NCBI RefSeq assembly: GCF_009727055.1
Contig: NC_052353.1
Location: 62,592,584 to 62,656,583 of the forward strand
Source: Benincasa hispida
Taxonomy: Eukaryota > Streptophyta > Magnoliopsida > Cucurbitales > Cucurbitaceae
DNA: 64,000 nucleotides
Reading direction: 5' to 3'
In this document: piece after piece, positions 40,177-53,000 of the stretch
Layout: every line of letters begins with the position of its first letter
Numbering within the stretch: the first letter of the stretch is position 1
Made by a program: the position numbers and the translations under genes
Notes under the pieces: model-generated
The model's input: only the letters and a program-made list of their open reading frames with translations
What the model was told of the DNA's origin: nothing
Database searches by the model: none

Positions 40177-41604
40177 TGATGCCCTAAAGTCTCGTATCCT
40201 ATAGTTTGTAAATAGTTTGTACGAACGCTTGTGATGTATAATATATGATATTTACTTCACTTCTTGACTTTGCATATTTGGATGTTTTATTTGCTTTACC
40301 ACAAACCAATAAACTAAAATCTCTAGTTGTCTTTATTATGTGGTGACATACAAGTGGATCATGTCTTAAGAGATAACCAAAATGGTCTGTAGTATATAGA
40401 TATAGGAGGGAAACCTTATCCTGGTAATGCTATGGATGCGGCCCGCTTTGTGGAATAGTTACAAGTGTTGTGACTCGTCACAGATGGTCTGATCCTGATC
40501 ATTCGTGTAGGGGACATGCGAGCTAGGGCATCCTATACAAAAAGTTTATATAAGATCTGACCATGAAGTGTCAACATCTCGTTATATAACACCGTTCATG
40601 ACAGAGACTTCACTTCACTAAGATGACCATAGATAACATGACCTCAATCTTGAGTGAGTTAGAAACTCCTACCATTGAGGGTGGTCCTTTGATTTGCATG
40701 GGTGCGAGTGGCCAAGCCGTCAACTCAAACCTATCACTTTGGGGATTCGTCTGATTTGGGAGCTGGGAACTCAACTATACAAGATGAAATTCACCCATTC
40801 CCCAAAGTAGGGGTAAGTAGATAGATTGCTCCCTTAAGGGCTGATTTCGGGTCTTGAACGATGTGAGGCCACACATCTTCTCATGGCCCGAGAGTTGCCC
40901 ACACATAGTAGGACTATGTTGTATTGTTCATTAGAGGGATCAGTGGTACTTTAGGAGTTAGATGTAACTACAGGGGCAAAACGGTAGATTGGCCCAACTA
41001 TACTTACGAGCATCTGTGAAAGGTTATCATACTCATAATTGGTTATATATGATGGATACAGAAATATATCTGTGGTAAGAAGAGTTCAGTTGTCGGTCTT
41101 TAGTGGAATGCCTGGCAGTTAACGGATGGTGGATCTCGTGGCTAAAGAGTTTCATCAGCTATTCACGTATCGTTGAAGCTTCGAGCCATAGGTTCATAAG
41201 GTCCCCTTGGTAGCTTGAATACAAGTTGAGAATCAATTTTTGGGTCAGTTTCTAATTTCAAATTGACAAGATGGAGTTCGATTATATATGAACTGGTTAA
41301 TTATATATGATATGATTGACTAAATGTAAGAGATACATTAATTTGGAGGAAATTACATATAAATATGATTTATATCAAGTAGAGGAGAAACACTATGGTT
41401 GATATATGATATCAAACTATAGGTTATGAATATAATATGACTAGATTTATTATTTTATTAATTAGACGGTTATGAGATAATTGCCCAGCGTTTTCTCTGA
41501 ATTCATGCGTTAGTGGAAAGTTCAATTCAGTTTTCATAACTAAAGTATAAAATGAAAATGGTTTTCATTTTGCAAGATAGACACATATTTGCTCACAGTG
41601 TGAT

Positions 41605-41890
41605 TAGCAATCGATCGCATAGTATTTGAGAGTCTATACGATAGCGCATCGCATTATTAAACGACCGTACACCCGCATGCGTTTTCATAAACGATCGTTT
41701 ACCATTTCCTAGATGATTGCTTAGCGCCTAAGCTGATCTAAATGACCGTATAGACGATCACCTAGATTTTACTACACGATCGTGTACCTTGCCTAAACGA
41801 TCAAGCACTCGACTATACGATAGCTGTCTCTTATACACATCTAGATGTGTATAAGAGACAGCGACTATACGATAGTCTATCCCTTCTCCC
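41605..41890. repeat. ACGATCGT-type array in R2
   Basis: GAT-core words spaced 27, 23, 30, 22, 29, 12, 22, 21 and 20 bp, such as AAACGATCGTTTACC and ACACGATCGTGTACC. Interrupted by the adaptor sequence. Confidence 0.85.
41824..41861. other. Tn5 mosaic-end junction: probable sequencing-library artefact
   Basis: CTGTCTCTTATACACATCT is directly followed by its reverse complement AGATGTGTATAAGAGACAG. This is exactly the Tn5 mosaic end twice, the junction adaptor of Nextera mate-pair libraries. It is flanked by two identical 14-bp copies of CGACTATACGATAG (41810-41823 and 41862-41875). It does not belong to the genome. Confidence 0.95.
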
Positions 41891-42410
41891 ACTTGTTTGA
41901 TCTTTGTACACGATTGCCTTTCCTACTTGCCTCTATCAAATCCGAACAAAGCCCACACTGTGGATTCTCACTCTGAGAATACTAAGGGCTCTGCGTGGTG
42001 GTGTCGTCCCTGTTTCCTGGTGTTCGTGCGAAGCCGTTCATGGTGGATGACAGGAGAGTTGCTGAACGATTGCCTAACGTTCTAGCGAGAGGAGTTCGTT
42101 TGCACAAAGGGCGAGATTTCAAGTGAAGAAAGTCTTCAATTGGTATGTTCTCTCGGTCTCTTGTTTATTCATCCTTTAAGCATGCTAGTAATTTAGCATT
42201 GTTAATGCATATCTGTATGTCTGAATGTATATGTAGAAATTCTTTCACAATGAATTGGAAAGATCCGCTTCCGCTCAGAGGTACTCTTGTATAAGAGTTC
42301 TTTTAAGGATGTAATCCTATACTTCTACCTAGCAGTGAAAGATTATATAATGTCTAAGTTTCAGATATATTGGGCTAAGCTCCATCAATATCCTGGTGTG
42401 ACGGCCTATA

Positions 42411-42580
42411 TGGATGATCGTCTAGAAAATATAAACGATAGTTTAGACAATCTATAGGACCATCTAGAAAATCTAGACGATCATTTAAACAATCTATATG
42501 ATCGTCTAGAAAATCTAAACGATTTTATATATATTCTAAACAATCGATTAAAATTTCTAAACGATCGCCCATTTTAGAAT
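42411..42580. repeat. 21-bp tandem array, MULE interior
   Basis: About eight units of 21 bp: GATGATCGTCTAGAAAATATA, AACGATAGTTTAGACAATCTA and relatives (each shown whole at 21 bp would exceed nothing essential; key part is the GATCGTCTAGAAAAT core). It lies just beyond the 3' end of the ULP-like gene remnant. Confidence 0.
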
Positions 42581-42604
42581 ATCTAAAATATTGTACAAAA
42601 ATAC

Positions 42605-44073
42605 ATGCCTCACATAGACGATGGACCATCATCTTTATCTCGTTCAGTTGTTGGCCCATCAGATGATGTTGGACGTAAATGTATCTCTCATCTGACGGAC
42701 CATGGTAGTCAAGTTCGCCAAATATTTTTTAACTTCTTTTATTTCCTCCCTAATAATCTTGTACGATTTGGAATGATGATGCCTGGAGAACTTTTGTTGC
42801 TTATATGGTTCTAGCTCTGTTTGGTTAGTCTGAACCGTCATACGTGGTTCTGGCTCTATATGTTGCACATTTACAGAGCTTTCTACATGGGGTTCATGCT
42901 CTTCGTGCCCTCTAAAGGACTCGCGAGTGTCGACAAAGTGTTCAACCCCTTCAATCTTCCTTTCTCCAACAACAGGAACTACATTAAGTCCTTCAAGTTG
43001 GTCCTCCTTGTACCTTAACTACTCTTTGCTAGGTACAAGTCTCGACATAACAAAAGTTTGTACATAAACAAATAAGCAAATCAGAAGTGATTGATTGCTT
43101 ACTTTTTTTGAGTGAAAAACTTTATTGCTCAATTATTTATAAGATGGAGCATGAGAACAAGTCCATCTAAGAATTCTAAGAATTTCATCCTTGCTGACTT
43201 TGATGGCTATGAACTTACTTGATGTGGATAAAATTTCGTAAGCCCAAACCTACGATATGGAAACTTTTTACACATACATAACACACAGGTTCAATGTATA
43301 TTAAAGTGAATCAGAAACAAAAGTACATACTTGGAAAGCAAGTACGAAACCCTTTATACAGTAATGTGAGGCATGGTGATCACCTTTTGCTTTCTTTGAA
43401 TCATATGCCTTCTTCTTCCCATGCATGATAGTCTTCATGCTATTCAATGTACGTCCATAGAAGAGGGAAGACCAGTCATAATGTACGAAGACGTCGTGGT
43501 CATCGACAATCCCAAATATATTGCTATCGAACTGGGTTTTCTTATCTTTTTCAGTCATCATTGTTTCAATGAACAGTGCCAATGCAACCTTGACAGCATC
43601 TTCATCATTAGTAAAATTGAAATTTTCGAAGGCAAACTCCACATCCTTGCAAGAACTATCCTTTCCATTTGAGTCCTTGGGTCCAAGAATGAGTTCTCGC
43701 AGCCTTTCAACACTTGTTTCTCTTTCCATTGTTTCCTTGGTCGGCCACAACCCAGCTATCAGGTTAAAATCCTCCTGGGAGAATGTTACCTTCTTCTCTA
43801 GAATGTTGAATGAAATAATGCCTGGGTTCGCATCTGCTACCTCCTTAATAGAAAATGGTACAAAAGTTGTTCATTGAAAACAAGATCTATATCCAATAGA
43901 GAACCAAAGGCCGTTTGCCTATACAATCTCATCTGTTCTTCTGTCGACCTTTTCTTAATGACAGGAGGAATTTTGTAGACTTGGTAAGAGACTGTAGTGG
44001 AAAAATATTTCTCAGCAGAGACGACCATCTTACCAATCTGAAAATCGTGTACATTACAAGAATTAGTAAGCAA
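42605..44073 (-). pseudogene. DUF1985/ULP1-family gene of the MULE, peptidase domain missing
   Basis: Placeholder. Confidence 0.5.
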
Positions 44074-47000
44074 TCACATAACAAAAATTAAACAATTGCA
44101 TAACAAAACTTAAATGATTGTATAACAAAAACTAAACGATCGCATAACAAAAACTATCGCGTACCAGTTAGCTAAACGATTGAATAACAGATGTCTAAAT
44201 GATCGCGTAATAGTTAGTCAAACGATAGCATAACGGATATCTAAACGATCGCATACCAGATGTCTAAACAATCATGTAACAGTTAGCTAAACGACCGCAC
44301 GATATAAACCTAAACCATCCGATCGCTTAGTATTCTTTATACGATCACTTAGTAATCTCTATCTGATCGCTTAGTAATATCTAAACGCTCGTTTAATATT
44401 CTCTAAATGTTCGCTTAATATTCTCTATCCGATCGGTTAGTATTCTCTCAACAATCGATTACGAACGAACATATGATTAAACCCTAAAAGATAGTCAAAC
44501 CTCAAATATCAACATACATTTTCAAGGAAAAGAATCTCATAACTTCAGATCACGACGACAGTGGCAAGTGCGTAGATGTTGGGATTGGTGTCCTAATTCT
44601 CTTGGAGTCTCGTTGTTTCGTAAAGATACACATTGTTCAATGAATAAAATAAGTGTTATTTAATTCTGGCATTTACTTATATCTAATAAACAAAGCTCCT
44701 TGGTTATCTTATGTGACCTTAAGCATGTATATGTGATATACAAGTGGATCATGCCTTAATTGATAACCTAAATTGGTCTGTAGTATAAGGATTAAGATGG
44801 GATACCTGATCTTGGTGACACTACGGATACGGCCCGCTATGTAGAGGTTTGCAAGTGTAGTAAACTACTACAGATGGTAGATCCTGACCATTCATGTGAA
44901 GAAGTGGAGCGAGGATGTCCTATACAATGAGTTTGTATAAGACCTGAACCACGAGATGACTAGACTCTGTATATAACGCTGTTGATACTAGAGACTTGCA
45001 TCTCACCTAAACGACCATAGATGACAAGACCTCAATCCTGAGTGTTTTGTGAACTCCTGCCTTTGAGGGCGGTTCTTTGATTAGTATGGGTGAGAGTGAC
45101 CAGATTTCCAACTCAATATACCTACCTTTTTGGAGACTTGTCTGATCTGGGAATTGGGAACTCAATCCACAAGATGGAATTCACTCCTTTCTCGAAGCAG
45201 GGATAAGTAGAGAGATTGCTCCCTTAAGGGCTGATTCCGAGGCTTGAACATAGTGGCCATAACTTCTCTTTGGAAGAGAAGACTCAGTTATAGTAGAACT
45301 ATGACTTATGTTCATTAGAGGGATCAGTGGTACTTAAGGAGATAGATGTAACTACAAGGGCATAACGGTTATTGGCCCAGCTATACTTACAAGTGATTTG
45401 TGAAGGGTTGTCGCACTACTGATTGGTTAAGATGGACACATAATATATCTGTAGTGAAGAGAGTTCAGCTGTCGGTCTTTAGTGGAGTATCTGGCAGTTA
45501 ACGGATGGTGGATCTCGTGACTAAAGAATTTAGTCAGTTATTCACGTACTGTTGGAGCTTCGGATCTATAGGCCCATGAGGTCCCCTTGGTAGCTTGGAT
45601 TCTGTTGAGGATCAGTTCTTGGTGTTGATTTGAAATATTCAAATTGACAAGAGGTATTTTGATTTATATGATATAATGGGTATGATATATAAGTATATCT
45701 AGTGGAGGATTGATGTAAATGAGATTTACATTAAGTACCATGGAATAGAAAAAGAACTATGATTTATATGTTTCATGAGATGAAATATTAAAATTATAGG
45801 TTATAAATATAGTATGATAAGTTGGTTATCATTTATATTTATAATAATATTGATTATTGGATAATTAATACTTTTTCTTTTAAATAACCAAAGTAATGGG
45901 TGGTTATTGGATCATGGTAACTGTGAGTTTAAAAGGAAAGTGGTTTCCTATTTTGAAAAGAAGTTTTTACAAAAGTTTGAAAAGAATTTTGAGTTTTCTC
46001 TTCGTGAAAAGAAACTCACGAAGTTGTCAAGTAAATGCAGATTTACTAAACGACGGCTGGGCGAGGTAAACGATAGTACAGGTGCAAGTTAAACGATCAT
46101 ACAGTATTTACTAAACGATTGCATAGCTTTGCTAGACGATCACTGACCCAAGGTAAACGATCGTGTAGAGTCTGTAGGCGACGACCAGCTAAATGATAGA
46201 GCTAAACAATCGCATAGTTTTTGCTAGACGATCACATAGTTTTATTTAAACGATTGGGTATTGACCTATACGATAGGTCTTAGCCATCTCCCATTTTCCC
46301 AGTCATGTACGCGATCGTTCTTTCCTCCGTTCGTCTGCCTCATTCCAAGTCCGAATAGAGCCCACCCTCTGGATTCTCACACCGAGAATACTAAGGTCAC
46401 CTTGTTGGTGGTGTCAAACTCAACTTGACACCATCAAGGTTTTTTGGATGCTGTTCATGGTAATGTGAGTCTGTTCTTGTTGCGGAGGAGATCGTTGAGG
46501 ACGAGCGCGAAGTTTTCGTGCTGTGTTCGTGCGGTGCGGTGTTGCGGTCGTGTAGATCGTGTAGATCGAGTGTTCATGGTTCCTGTTGTTCGAGAGGTCG
46601 CGCAACGGAGCATGGAGACGCATCTGCCTATGTGCGTAGAGTTTTACTCTCTGTTCATGTGTATTATTCATACTGTAATTTCTATATGAATCGCATAACC
46701 ATTTGTTTGAAGTCGACTGTAAATGATTTGTTGATTCATGATTATAATTTGGAATAGTCTTGTTCCGCTGCTCATGGAAATCTCGTTTTCGATTTCCTTC
46801 AGTAAAGACGACCGGTGAGAAACCTGCGAGGAGTGCTCGGCATAGGAGAGAAAAAATGAGCAAAATCGAGAGAAAATGCTTCGAAGAGAAATGCTTTAAG
46901 CAAGAAATGAATGAAATGAAGGGAGACCCTATCATTGTTAAAGTATTCGTAGAGACGCACGTTCACCAAACGGTCTGAAGATTTTTTAAAAAAAAACTGG

Positions 47001-50000
47001 GAGTAATTTTGAAATTTCACATGGGCAAAAAATCAATGGTAGAAAAGTTTAGGAAGAAGTCATTAGTAGAAATTTTTTTGGGTTTTTGGTCATTTTGTGA
47101 AATTTTTCCATTGTCATTTGTGAACCAGAGGGTCAGAATCTAAAAGCAAAAAAGGTATATTTTTCATCCCTAAAGAATAACATTGTTTATTTTTATAATA
47201 ACCTAGCACCTGCTATATCTCTACTGAAAAGGTAGGAAAAAAATTTAACCCATATCAGGCCCATGAAGCTATTGTAAGAGCCCAAGTCTCTAATCCAGAT
47301 GAGATGATGGAAGCCTATAAAATTGAGCCCTCTGAGAATGATCAACCCAAATTAATCAGCTAGAGCAAGAGGATTTAAGCCCAGATCCCAAAAAAAAAAA
47401 GGCAGAATCCATACTGGTGACACAAGATCAAGAGAATTTGAGATCGTCAATCATTAGATCGATGAAATTTATATGGACTTTGGGGACTATACATTACACA
47501 ACAATACAAATATCTCCAGCCCGGACGATATGCCAACGGAATACACAGATGTTAATGAGATTAGTTATCAATCCTTAGAGATAATCCTCAACAACAATAA
47601 TCTGGAAAATTTATTTGACGAAGTATACAATTAATTAAGCAAAACAAACAACTAGGAAGAAGTGTTGAATTTATAAATAAATTGCACGATTGGCTAAAGA
47701 AAAATAACTATCGTATTGTCTTCAAGACTGTGACTAAAGCCAATACAAAAATTTGCAAAAGCAACAAGGAATAGGGGCCTAATGTTCTTATATGAAGATT
47801 GGAATGTCAAGGCTATTGTCTCAGCCCATAAAAGAGCCATCGTAAAGGGGGTTATCACGGCAGTCAGTCCAGATTTTGCTATTATCACAAAAACTAAACT
47901 CCCTTTTGTTGACAAAAAGATACTAAAGTCTTTATAGAGTTCCACCACTATCGATTGGACTTTTGTTAAAGTAGATGGCTCACCTGGGGGTATTATTATG
48001 TGGGACTCATTAATTCACAATGTTGTTAAGGTCTATGAAGGAAGCTTCTCATTATCTATTTTGCTCCAAAAATTTGCCAACCTCAGTTGGTGGTTATCTG
48101 GTATTTATGGGCCAGCCAATCGAAGAAAAAGAAAGGACAACTGGACTGAATTGGAGGCTTTGAACAACCTCTGTAATACTTGTTGGATCATAGGTAGAAA
48201 TTTCAATGTCTATAGATGGTCTCCTGAAACAACTTCAAATAGACCCTCTCATCTCAACATGAAGAAATTTAATAGCTTCATTAGTAAAGCCAATCTTATT
48301 GAACTATGATCTGGCAACAATTCATACACTTGGTTCAATCTTAGAACATCCCCAGTTATGTCTAAATTGGATAGATTCCTATGTAATGCCCAATGGGAAG
48401 CCACATTTCATATTCATCGAATGAAATGTCTGGCCCGTGTTACATCTCACCATTTTCTGATAATTTTGGAGTCAGAATCACTAAAGTGGGGCCCAAGCCC
48501 CTTTAAATTCGACAACTGCTAGTTGTCCCACAGAGATTTTAGCAAAGTTATTCAGGAATATTGGCCTCTAGTACAAAGGAATGATCATCCCGATTTCATT
48601 CTTACAAGAAGCCTTAAAGAGCTATCTTCTCATTACAAAGCTTGGAACAGACATACTAAAAAGATCAAGGTAAACTTGATGAAATTACTAAAATCATTGT
48701 TGAGATTGATACCAAGGAAGAGTAACATATGACTTCTGAGATAGATATACAATGTTGTATTGCCCTCAAACTGGAACATCAACAAATCACTTTCACTGAA
48801 GCTAGGAAATGGAGGCAGCTTTGTCAGTGTTCATGGCTAAATGATGGAGATGAAAACAGTGCCTTCTTTCATAAATCTATTTTAAGGAGGATTCTTTTCT
48901 CTAAGAGATTTTTAGAGAGAGTAGAGTAATCACCATAACACACTCAACTGTGTTTCTACGTTTCCGTATATCACATAAACTAACATGAGGGGAAAGTAAA
49001 CTCTCACCTCATTCTCCAATCCCCTCAGGGGAGTTATTTTATTTTTAGTTAATTAATTTATTTAACTAATAAATATATATTAAAGCATATTTAATATATA
49101 ATAAATAATTAAACAAATATTAATTNTATAATAAATAATTAAACAAATATTAATTAATTAATTAATAATTAATTAACCGTTAATTAATTAATATAAATAT
49201 CTCATATTTAATAATAATGCATTTAAACCATATAAAAATGCATATCTCCCTCTTATCCTATAGTTTCAATATGAATCCAATTCATATTAAATTTTACTAT
49301 ATACTTCAATTTATATTAGTTTATTACTCGAATCTAATTCTGATATTATTCTCTCATATTATATAGTTTTAATTATAAATCATATTTATAATTAACTATA
49401 TATTATAATGTATCATTATACATCACGGTATACATCATATTTTATATTAATCCTTATTAATATAAAATTTCCTTAATAATTTGAACAACTCAAATTACTA
49501 CAAAATTAATTGATCCCTATTTTACCCTTAGTGAGCTAGTAGAGGACCTAATTGACCAACAAATTAGAAGTTCCAATAATTCAAAATTAAATTAGTTAAA
49601 CTCTTTAATCAACTTAAGTAACATGCATTAACTATGCGTCACTCCACTAAAGACCCACAACTGCACTCTTCGCACTGTAGGTATATTTCTGTGTCTATGG
49701 ATATAGCCAGTCATCAATAAGTTGATCAGTTACGAATTGCAACTAGGTTAAAATTATCGTTTTACCCCTGTAATTACATCGTTCTCCTTAAGTCCCATTG
49801 ATCTTTTAATGAATAACTCATTTATAGTCCTACCATAAACAAATACCTCTCGGGCCAATGAAAGGGAGGGGTGTCTTGTTCAAGACTCGGAGTTAGCACT
49901 TAAAAGAGCAATTCATCTACTTTCCCTAAAAGTGGGAATGAGTGAATTCTATCTTGTGCAGTTACGTTCCCAACTCCCTACTTGGACAAATCCCCAAAAT

Positions 50001-53000
50001 GGTAGGCTTATTGAGTCGGAGACACGAGCCACTCTCATCCATACAAATCAAATGATTGTCTTCATAGACATGAGTCCATAACCCACTCAGAATTGAGATC
50101 GAGTTACCTATGGTCATCCTATGAAATTTCAATTAACAGTGTTATAAAGAGAGAACAAAACATTTCAAGGTTCGGTCTTATACAAACTTTTTGTACAGGA
50201 TACCCCCACTCACATGTCTCCATATGAATGATTTGGATCAAATCGTTTGAAACATTTACAACTCTTATAACATTTACAAAGTGGGTCATATCCACGATGT
50301 CATCAAGATAAGACACCCAACCTTATCCATATATTGCATACCTTTTAGTATTATTACTTGAACGTGATCCATTTATATATCTACCACATACTGTTCAAGT
50401 TACATAAAATAACCATGGATCTTAGTTTATTGGATTGAGTTAATGCATTCTAAATATCGAATAAAATACTGCTTATTTTATTAAATAAATAATTTGTATT
50501 TACAAATTACAAATACAAGATCCACAAGATTTATGACACTAAATCCAACAATTTATATGGACAAGATTTATATAAAACTGTAGGTTAAAATTAATATGAA
50601 TAAGATCCATATTAGACTATAGGTTATGTGAGAAAATATCATTTGAATATGATTCAAATTAAACTAAATATATAATATTTAATTTATTAGTTAATTAAAT
50701 GTTAATTAATATTATTAATTTAATGATATTAAACTAATAATATTATTAAGAATAACTCCATGGAGTTATTCTTTACATTGAAGTGGGAAGTTATTCTCCT
50801 TTTCCTCTCACGTATCAAGGAAGAGTATTTTGTAGAAGTTAATACACTTCGTTTGGATCTCAAGAACACTCATAAATTTTATTTTTTTAAAAAAATCACA
50901 TTCTCTCAAAATTCTGATTCCTTCACCAAAACTTGAAGAGTCCACAACTCCTTTTGGATCTTATCCTGAGAATAGTGAAGAAGATCTCGTGGTGGTGTTA
51001 AGAAGGGTTTCTTGCTATGTTCGTAAAGGGTAGTGACCGTGACATTGGAGAGGAACATCACAAACAAGATTATTCTACAAGGGTACATGCAATTTCTTCT
51101 TTCCTTCCTCTCTGTATATAAAAGCATACTTATAGATAAATTTGATGTTTATTCGAATTATGTATTATTTCTCTGTTTACGGTATTTTTTTAAAACGAAA
51201 TTCATTGGCACAAGGTGATTACTCACTTCCGCTGAGGATTCAAATCCTTCACCCAACTCCCTATTGTAGTGATCTCACTACAACACCCACATAAGTGAAA
51301 CCTCCAAGGTTGGTTTCTGACCAACATCCTACATAATACATGCCTTGGTTTTATTTAGAGTTTAACTTTTCTTAATCATCACATTATGAGCATTATTGCT
51401 TTAGTAATTGGACAAAAATTGTTTTACTTACTGGTGCTCTCATAGTCACACTCTAATTCATTGTTACCTATTAAACCTCTTTCATGGGATCTCCAATCTT
51501 TGAAACTAGGTATCAATTGTGGTGACTATATCATAGACTTTATTTCTTGCTTACGCGTTAAACCTTTTGTGAATGGATCCGCTAGGTTATCTTTACACAT
51601 GATAAAATCAAGAGAGATCACATCATTAGATAATAACTGCCTAATAAAATTGTGTCTAATTCTTATATGCCTACTTTTCCAATTATATATTTTATTCTCA
51701 GCACTAGCTAAAGTAGCTTGACTATCACAATGTAAAGGCCTAGTAGGATTAGCGGTTAAGAAAATAGGGATATTTTCTATTAGACATCTTAACCATTTTG
51801 TCTTACTGGTTAAATCTTAAGCACTAAACTCAGTTTCATAGTGGATCTAGAAATTAATGTTTGTTCAATAGATTTCCAAGATACAGCACCAACATCAAAC
51901 CACAACCACTAGTTGTTTAGCTTCGTTGGAGTCAGCTATCCAATTGACATCACTAAAACCATCTATTAGTGAAATATTAACTTTAGCCAACCACCCCACA
52001 CTTTAAATTTTGTGTTAAGGATTTTATTTTTCCATATTTCATAAGGGTTTTATCAGAATTTTTGTGAAGAATTCTATTCAAAATTAAACAGGCATAATAT
52101 AAAGCTTCACCCATAAATTAGTAGACACACCAGAACTTAACAACATAACATTTATCATATCTAATAAAGTTATACTTCATGCATACTACAAAACTCATCT
52201 ATCTCATCTAAACAGTACTTTCCACTCTTATCAGATCTAAAATTTTAATTTTATTTCTTCCTAATTTTCTACCTCAATCTTATAGATTTTAAAAATATTA
52301 AATACTTCATATATGGAGTTAAGTAAGTAAATATAACAGTATTTTGAACAATCATCTACAAAAGTTACAAAATATCTTTTTCCACCATGAGTCAGGGTAT
52401 TATTTGCAATCACAAGTATCACTATAAATTAGTTGTTGAATTTCTTAATACTAATTTAAATGATTTTCTTGGTTGTTTAGCTTGCCCACAAACTTTACAT
52501 TTATCTTTATCATTTAAGGATGATTTAGGATTTAAATCCATATTCATTATTCTTGTTATTGAATTGAAATTCACGTGACCAAGACGATCTTGCCATATAT
52601 TAGAACATTAATATTGACAACAATTGATATCATTCACCACATTCAGTTTGAACAATCCATATATTAGATAGCCCTTATCAATAAAATCATCATGTTTACT
52701 AGTAACAAGTAAGACTCAAAAACAATTTTAAACCCCTGCTTCACTAACAAGAAAACACGGACTAAATTCTTAAGAAATTTTTGGAACATGCAAAACATTA
52801 TTTAATAGAAGTTCCTTGCTAGAAGATGGCTTTAATAGAATTTCTCATTACGAGGGTCTCATTCTCATTATCCATCTTTATCGATCTGGCACTTGACTCA
52901 AAAAAAACCATTCTTTATTAGAACACTCGTAAATATTCGCACCAGAGTCAAACCACCAATCATTTGAATTAAAAACTAAATTTAACTCAAGAGTGACTAA

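Larger units (their letters stand above)
40177..42305 (+). mobile_element. LTR R2 (plus), 2.13 kb, truncating the transposase
   Basis: Begins TGATGCCCTAAAGTCTCG and ends AAGAGTTCTTTTA. It is the inverted counterpart of R1. The core (about 40330-41200) contains ACAAGTGGATCATGTCTTAA, AGGGCTGATTTCGGG and AACGGATGGTGGATCTCGTG. There is no matching target duplication (GGGTA versus AGGAT). It contains the foreign adaptor sequence at 41824-41861. Confidence 0.75.
35839..47109 (+). mobile_element. Mutator-like element (MULE) with a ULP/DUF1985-type gene, 11.3 kb
   Basis: Terminal inverted repeats of about 130 bp: the left starts GGAAAATTTCACAAAATAAC and the right, reverse complemented, GGAAAAATTTCACAAAATGA. 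The flanks are ATTGTCATC (35830-35838) and ATTGTCATT (47110-47118), a 9-bp duplication with one mismatch, as expected for Mutator. The interior holds a MuDR-type transposase (+) and a DUF1985/ULP1-family gene (-), both broken, plus three LTR insertions and several ACGATCGT arrays. MULEs carrying ULP1-related genes are known from melon, Arabidopsis and rice. Confidence 0.9.
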